From contig CAKRJM010000093.1 of NCBI GenBank assembly GCA_934351765.1, positions 1 through 8,410 on the forward strand: 8,410 bases of DNA, given 5' to 3'. Both the position numbers and the translations under genes were made by a program. The stretch is from an uncultured Lachnospiraceae bacterium. GTDB taxonomy: Bacteria; Bacillota; Clostridia; Lachnospirales; Lachnospiraceae. Under the pieces are notes generated by a model that saw only the letters and a program-made list of their open reading frames with translations, had not been told where the DNA came from and did not search any database. Below, one piece after another: positions 5,570 to 8,410 of this stretch. Position 1 is the stretch's first letter, and every line of letters starts with the position of its first letter.

Positions 5570-7057
5570 ATGGGAAAGCCAACTGGATTTCTGGATTATG
5601 AACGGGAAAACGGCGTTGTCGTGGCGCCTCTGGAACGGATCAAGAATTTTAAGGAGTTTCATCTGCCGCTCCCGACGAAACAGCAGCGGCTTCAGGGAGC
5701 AAGATGTATGGACTGCGGAACACCGTTCTGCCAGTCTGGGGTGCTGTTTAAGGGAATGGTTTCCGGCTGTCCGCTGAACAACCTGATTCCGGAATGGAAC
5801 GATTTGATCTATCATGGAAACTGGAAACAGGCTTATAACCGGCTTCATAAGACCCACTCGTTTCCGGAATTCACCTGCCGGGTCTGCCCGGCGCCCTGCG
5901 AGGTGGCATGCACCTGTAACCTGAACGGAAAGCCGATTTCCATTAAGGAAAATGAGATGTGTGTCATCGAAACGGCATATAAAAACGGCTATGTGAAGCC
6001 TATGCCGCCGGAAGTCCGCACCGGAAAGCGGGTTGCCGTGATCGGAAGCGGTCCCTCCGGTCTGGCAGCGGCCGATATGCTCAACAAGCGCGGGCATCTG
6101 GTAACGGTATTTGAACGGCGGGACCGGATCGGAGGTCTTCTTCGCTACGGAATCCCCAACATGAAGCTGGATAAGTCGATCATCGACCGGAAGCTGGCAA
6201 TCATGCGGGAAGAGGGCGTGGAGTTTGTGCCAAATACTGATGTGGGAAATACCATGAAAGCGGAGGAAATCCTGAAGCAGTTTGACAGCGTGGTTCTGGC
6301 CTGCGGTGCTTCCAATCCGAGAGACATCAAGGTTCCCGGCCGGGAGGCAAAGGGCATCTATTTTGCCGTAGACTTTTTGACAGCGACCACCAAGAGCCTG
6401 CTGGATTCGGATCTGAAGGACGGAAAATTTATCTCTGCCACGGGAAAGCGTGTCATGGTCATCGGTGGCGGCGATACCGGAAACGACTGTGTCGGAACCT
6501 CGATTCGCCATGGCTGCAAATCCATCGTTCAGCTTGAGATGATGCCGAAACCGCCGGAAACAAGACTTCCGAATAATCCCTGGCCTGAATGGCCCAGGAT
6601 CCTGAAAACCGATTACGGTCAGGAGGAGGCCATTGCCGTGTTTGGTCATGATCCCCGGATCTACCAGACCACGGTGAAGGAGTTCATTGCCGATGGAAAG
6701 GGTAATTTAAAGAAAGCCGTTCTGGTGAAGCTGGAGCCGAAAAAGGACGAAAAGACGGGACGCATGAACATGGTTCCTGTCGCCGGAAGCGAGGAGACCA
6801 TCGATGTGGATCTTGTACTCATCGCTGCAGGCTTTCTGGGCAGCCAGTCCTATGTGACAAAGGCATTTGGTGTGGAGGTCAGCGAACGGACCAATGTAAA
6901 GACTGAGCCCGGCAAGTATCAGACCAGTGTGAAAAACGTTTTTACCGCCGGAGACATGCACCGTGGCCAGTCTCTGGTCGTCTGGGCGATCCGCGAAGGG
7001 CGTGAAGTAGCAAGAGCCGTGGATGAGAGTCTGATGGGCTATTCCAATCCGGTGTAG
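5570..7057 (+). CDS. gltD: Glutamate synthase (NADPH) small subunit
   Basis: This 495-residue flavoprotein passes electrons from NADPH via FAD and iron-sulfur clusters to the FMN site of GltB. The N-terminal part has two cysteine groups for 4Fe-4S clusters: C46-X2-C49-X4-C54 with C67-P, and C103-X2-C106-X3-C110-X3-C114. The FAD-binding Rossmann motif is [15 protein letters not shown] (157-171), followed by a conserved [13 protein letters not shown]. The NADPH-binding motif is [11 protein letters not shown] (297-307). Near the end, [21 protein letters not shown] is the second FAD contact typical of the family. The ATG lies 3 nt after the gltB stop. Its ribosome binding site AAGGAGG (5553-5559) is inside the gltB end, so the two are translationally close and co-transcribed. 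Related GltD-like reductases exist in other pathways, but adjacency to gltB settles the call. Confidence 0.97.
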   Translation: MGKPTGFLDYERENGVVVAPLERIKNFKEFHLPLPTKQQRLQGARCMDCGTPFCQSGVLFKGMVSGCPLNNLIPEWNDLIYHGNWKQAYNRLHKTHSFPEFTCRVCPAPCEVACTCNLNGKPISIKENEMCVIETAYKNGYVKPMPPEVRTGKRVAVIGSGPSGLAAADMLNKRGHLVTVFERRDRIGGLLRYGIPNMKLDKSIIDRKLAIMREEGVEFVPNTDVGNTMKAEEILKQFDSVVLACGASNPRDIKVPGREAKGIYFAVDFLTATTKSLLDSDLKDGKFISATGKRVMVIGGGDTGNDCVGTSIRHGCKSIVQLEMMPKPPETRLPNNPWPEWPRILKTDYGQEEAIAVFGHDPRIYQTTVKEFIADGKGNLKKAVLVKLEPKKDEKTGRMNMVPVAGSEETIDVDLVLIAAGFLGSQSYVTKAFGVEVSERTNVKTEPGKYQTSVKNVFTAGDMHRGQSLVVWAIREGREVARAVDESLMGYSNPV

Positions 7058-7088
7058 AAGTGAAAGAAATATAGAAAATGAGATTCGG

Positions 7089-7130
7089 GCAGACTGCGCT
7101 ATCCAAAGAACGATACGCAGTCTGCTTGTT
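7089..7130 (+). terminator. Terminator of the gltBD operon
   Basis: GCAGACTGCG (7089-7098) pairs perfectly with CGCAGTCTGC (7116-7125). After a bulged C (7099), TATC (7100-7103) pairs with GATA (7112-7115), leaving an 8-nt loop. The 3' tail is TTGTTATT. It begins 31 nt after the gltD stop. The tail overlaps the stop codon of the convergent acetyltransferase (7129-7131). On the minus strand the flank is not T-rich, so it serves mainly the plus strand. Confidence 0.88.
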
Positions 7131-7995
7131 ATTCGAAATATTCCACCTGATTGACTACCTGAAACTCCAGCTTCTGATACAGCTCCCATGCGGCGGTGTT
7201 TCGTGTAGACACCTGCAAAAGCAGATTCTGGTTTTCCGGAATCAGGGAGAGAACATGGTTCAGGGTCTGAGCGGCCAGTCCCTGGCGCCGGAACGCCGGG
7301 AGGATTCCCAGCCCCATAAAATAAAAGGATTTTCCTCCGGAGGTAAGATGATAAAGTCCTACAGGTTCCGATCCGCGAAATAATAAAAATGAGTTTGTGG
7401 CGGGATCGGAGAGAAGCGTGTCTATGTATCCGACAGCCTCTTCTTCCGTCATAAAACCGGGGGTTCCGGGGAGAAAGGAACCGAGATGAAGCCGGATCAG
7501 AAGCTCCCGGTCGGAAGCACCGGCGGGGAGGATGGAGAAATCGGATGGAAGGCTTGTTCCCACAGATCCTGGATGGCTCATCATACATTCCCGGAACGAC
7601 AGGGAAAGATGATGGTGCCGGCAAAAGGAGGCCGTATCGGGATCTTCGGAAAGGCCCTGGTACAGAACATGAGACGGATGAAACCGTTTTTCTGCTTCTT
7701 TTTTGGCTGTGGATAACAGTCTGGAAAAGTATCCGTGATGCCGCTCGGCAGGATCCGTGAAGCCGGAAATTTCAACAGTATCACCATCGGGGCAGAATAC
7801 GGAAAGGAAACTGAGCAGTTTTCCGTTGGCTTCAAAGGTCAGATAGAAGGTATCCTCATAGACCTCACCTTCCTCCGGAAGCACCAGGCTGAGCAGGGCA
7901 GAGGAAGCCGGAACGGCAGAAAGACAGCGGTCGTGAAGTCCTTTGATCTGTCGGCATTGCCGTTCGTTTAAGGTGTTGTGAAGAAAAACTGACAT
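7129..7995 (-). CDS. Two-domain GNAT family N-acetyltransferase
   Basis: The 288-residue product appears to be two GNAT folds in tandem. The C-terminal one (about 152-288) is clear: LGILPAFRRQGLAAQTLNHVL (229-249) is the acetyl-CoA pyrophosphate loop (R/Q-x-x-G-x-A), and NTAAWELYQKLEF (266-278) is the closing segment. The N-terminal one (about 1-145) is more divergent, with ISGFTDPAERHHGYFSRLL (76-94) in the equivalent place. It has no signal peptide or membrane segment. In tandem GNATs one domain is often inactive; here the C-terminal half looks the more likely catalytic one. The substrate is unknown. ATG 7995-7993 follows AAGGAG (8012-8007) at an 11-nt distance. The gene lies downstream of the transporter gene on the same strand but beyond a terminator, and it converges on gltD. 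Confidence 0.88.
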   Translation of the reverse strand: MSVFLHNTLNERQCRQIKGLHDRCLSAVPASSALLSLVLPEEGEVYEDTFYLTFEANGKLLSFLSVFCPDGDTVEISGFTDPAERHHGYFSRLLSTAKKEAEKRFHPSHVLYQGLSEDPDTASFCRHHHLSLSFRECMMSHPGSVGTSLPSDFSILPAGASDRELLIRLHLGSFLPGTPGFMTEEEAVGYIDTLLSDPATNSFLLFRGSEPVGLYHLTSGGKSFYFMGLGILPAFRRQGLAAQTLNHVLSLIPENQNLLLQVSTRNTAAWELYQKLEFQVVNQVEYFE

Positions 7996-8017
7996 AATTC
8001 AGAGAGCTCCTTTTTAT

Positions 8018-8051
8018 AAAAACACCGGAGCCGTATAAGAAGCAGCTCCGG
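8018..8051 (-). terminator. Terminator of the NSS transporter gene
   Basis: On the minus strand, CCGGAGC (8051-8045) pairs with GCTCCGG (8031-8025) across a 13-nt loop and is followed by TGTTTTTA. It begins about 18 nt after the transporter stop codon, the usual place for an intrinsic terminator. It ends only a few bases before the ribosome binding site of the acetyltransferase gene, so there is no room for a normal promoter between terminator and that gene. Confidence 0.8.
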
Positions 8052-8067
8052 ATGAAACAGGTTTCAT
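8052..8067. repeat. Perfect 7+7 bp palindrome after the transporter gene
   Basis: ATGAAAC (8052-8058) and GTTTCAT (8061-8067) form a perfect inverted repeat with a 2-nt spacer. It lies 2 nt after the transporter stop codon and directly against the terminator stem. As RNA it would need a 4-nt loop (CAGG) with six pairs. As DNA it has the shape of a dimeric regulator site upstream of the acetyltransferase gene. No regulator is visible in the window. Confidence 0.5.
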
Positions 8068-8069
8068 AT

Positions 8070-8410
8070 TTACATGATCCAGGAAAGAATACCGGTGGAC
8101 TGTAAAAAGAGGATCAGCATCATAGCGGGGACAACATAGCGGATCATGACCCGGTACAGTCTCTTGCGGCGGAAGGTATGACCGTTTTGCTCCATTTCTT
8201 CGATGACATAGTCCGGCTTTTTGATCCAGCCGATGAGGATCGTGGAGAGCAGGGCGATAAAAGGCATCATGACGCTGTTGCTGATGTAATCGGCGATGTC
8301 CAGAAGCTGGCCGACGGATCCATTGGGAAGCGTTGCTTCAAAATAGAAGATACTGTAACCAAGTGCGATCACCGCGGAAGCAGCCAGATAGATAACGGCC
8401 AGTACCAGGA
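8070..8410 (-). CDS. Sodium-dependent transporter, NSS family, C-terminal part
   Basis: The last 112 residues are present; the gene starts beyond the right edge of the window and ends at TAA 8072-8070. Three hydrophobic segments are visible: LVLAVIYLAASAVIALGYSI at the cut edge, YISNSVMMPFIALLSTILIGWI (about residues 41-62), and YVVPAMMLILFLQSTGILSWI near the C-terminus. The pattern of Asp-Tyr/Trp-x-x-Asn-hydrophobic-x-Pro followed by a small-residue helix and a Gly-Trp is typical of the end of bacterial neurotransmitter:sodium symporter (SNF/NSS) proteins. Between segments two and three lies a basic/acidic loop (KKPDYVIEEMEQNGHTFRRKRLYR). These carriers import amino acids or related amines with Na+ across the cytoplasmic membrane; the substrate here is unknown. 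Its terminator follows at 8051-8018. Confidence 0.78.
   Translation of the reverse strand, partial: LVLAVIYLAASAVIALGYSIFYFEATLPNGSVGQLLDIADYISNSVMMPFIALLSTILIGWIKKPDYVIEEMEQNGHTFRRKRLYRVMIRYVVPAMMLILFLQSTGILSWIM

Noticed and set aside
4964..6649. 561-residue minus-strand open frame across the gltB-gltD junction
   Set aside because: It is antisense to two intact, well-recognised genes, has no family likeness or ribosome binding site seen, and is explained by codon bias of the coding strand.
983..7057. A novel defence or mobile system in the large central region
   Set aside because: Both frames are full-length, ordinary glutamate synthase subunits with intact catalytic and cofactor residues; no insertion, fusion or cargo gene was seen.

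Overview
The window looks like a chromosomal housekeeping segment from a Firmicute, most probably a gut-type clostridium of the Lachnospiraceae. This is inferred from AGGAGG-type ribosome binding sites, genes of moderate GC content set in very AT-rich spacers, TTGACA/TATAAT-like promoters, and the protein style of the glutamate synthase. No mobile element, CRISPR array, tRNA or rRNA was seen.

Layout: (1) positions 1-130 hold the C-terminal end of a GNAT acetyltransferase on the plus strand. (2) 131-251 is a short convergent gap with repeated GCCGGC palindromes. (3) 252-473 (minus) is a small conserved-looking protein of unknown function with its own good promoter. (4) 474-982 is a long divergent regulatory region. 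(5) 983-7057 is the two-gene operon gltB-gltD, encoding both subunits of NADPH-dependent glutamate synthase (GOGAT), closed by a strong terminator. (6) 7129-7995 (minus) is a two-domain GNAT acetyltransferase. (7) 8070-8410 (minus) is the C-terminal end of a sodium-dependent NSS-family amino-acid-type transporter, followed by its own terminator.

GltB and GltD work as one complex. GltD takes electrons from NADPH through FAD and iron-sulfur clusters. GltB hydrolyses glutamine, channels the ammonia to 2-oxoglutarate at an FMN site, and yields two glutamates, which is the second half of the GS-GOGAT ammonium assimilation route.

The most interesting part is the roughly 233-nt leader of gltB. It has a well-formed promoter (714-742) whose -35 box overlaps a perfect 10+10 bp AT palindrome, and a long intrinsic terminator (841-890) placed before the gene. 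Just ahead of and overlapping that terminator are two small hairpins with hexanucleotide loops ACAGGA and AAAGGA. Both have A at loop position 1 and G at position 4, and the second cannot coexist with the terminator. This is the architecture of the RNA target of ANTAR-domain antiterminators, so GOGAT expression is inferred to be controlled by transcription antitermination through a regulator encoded elsewhere.
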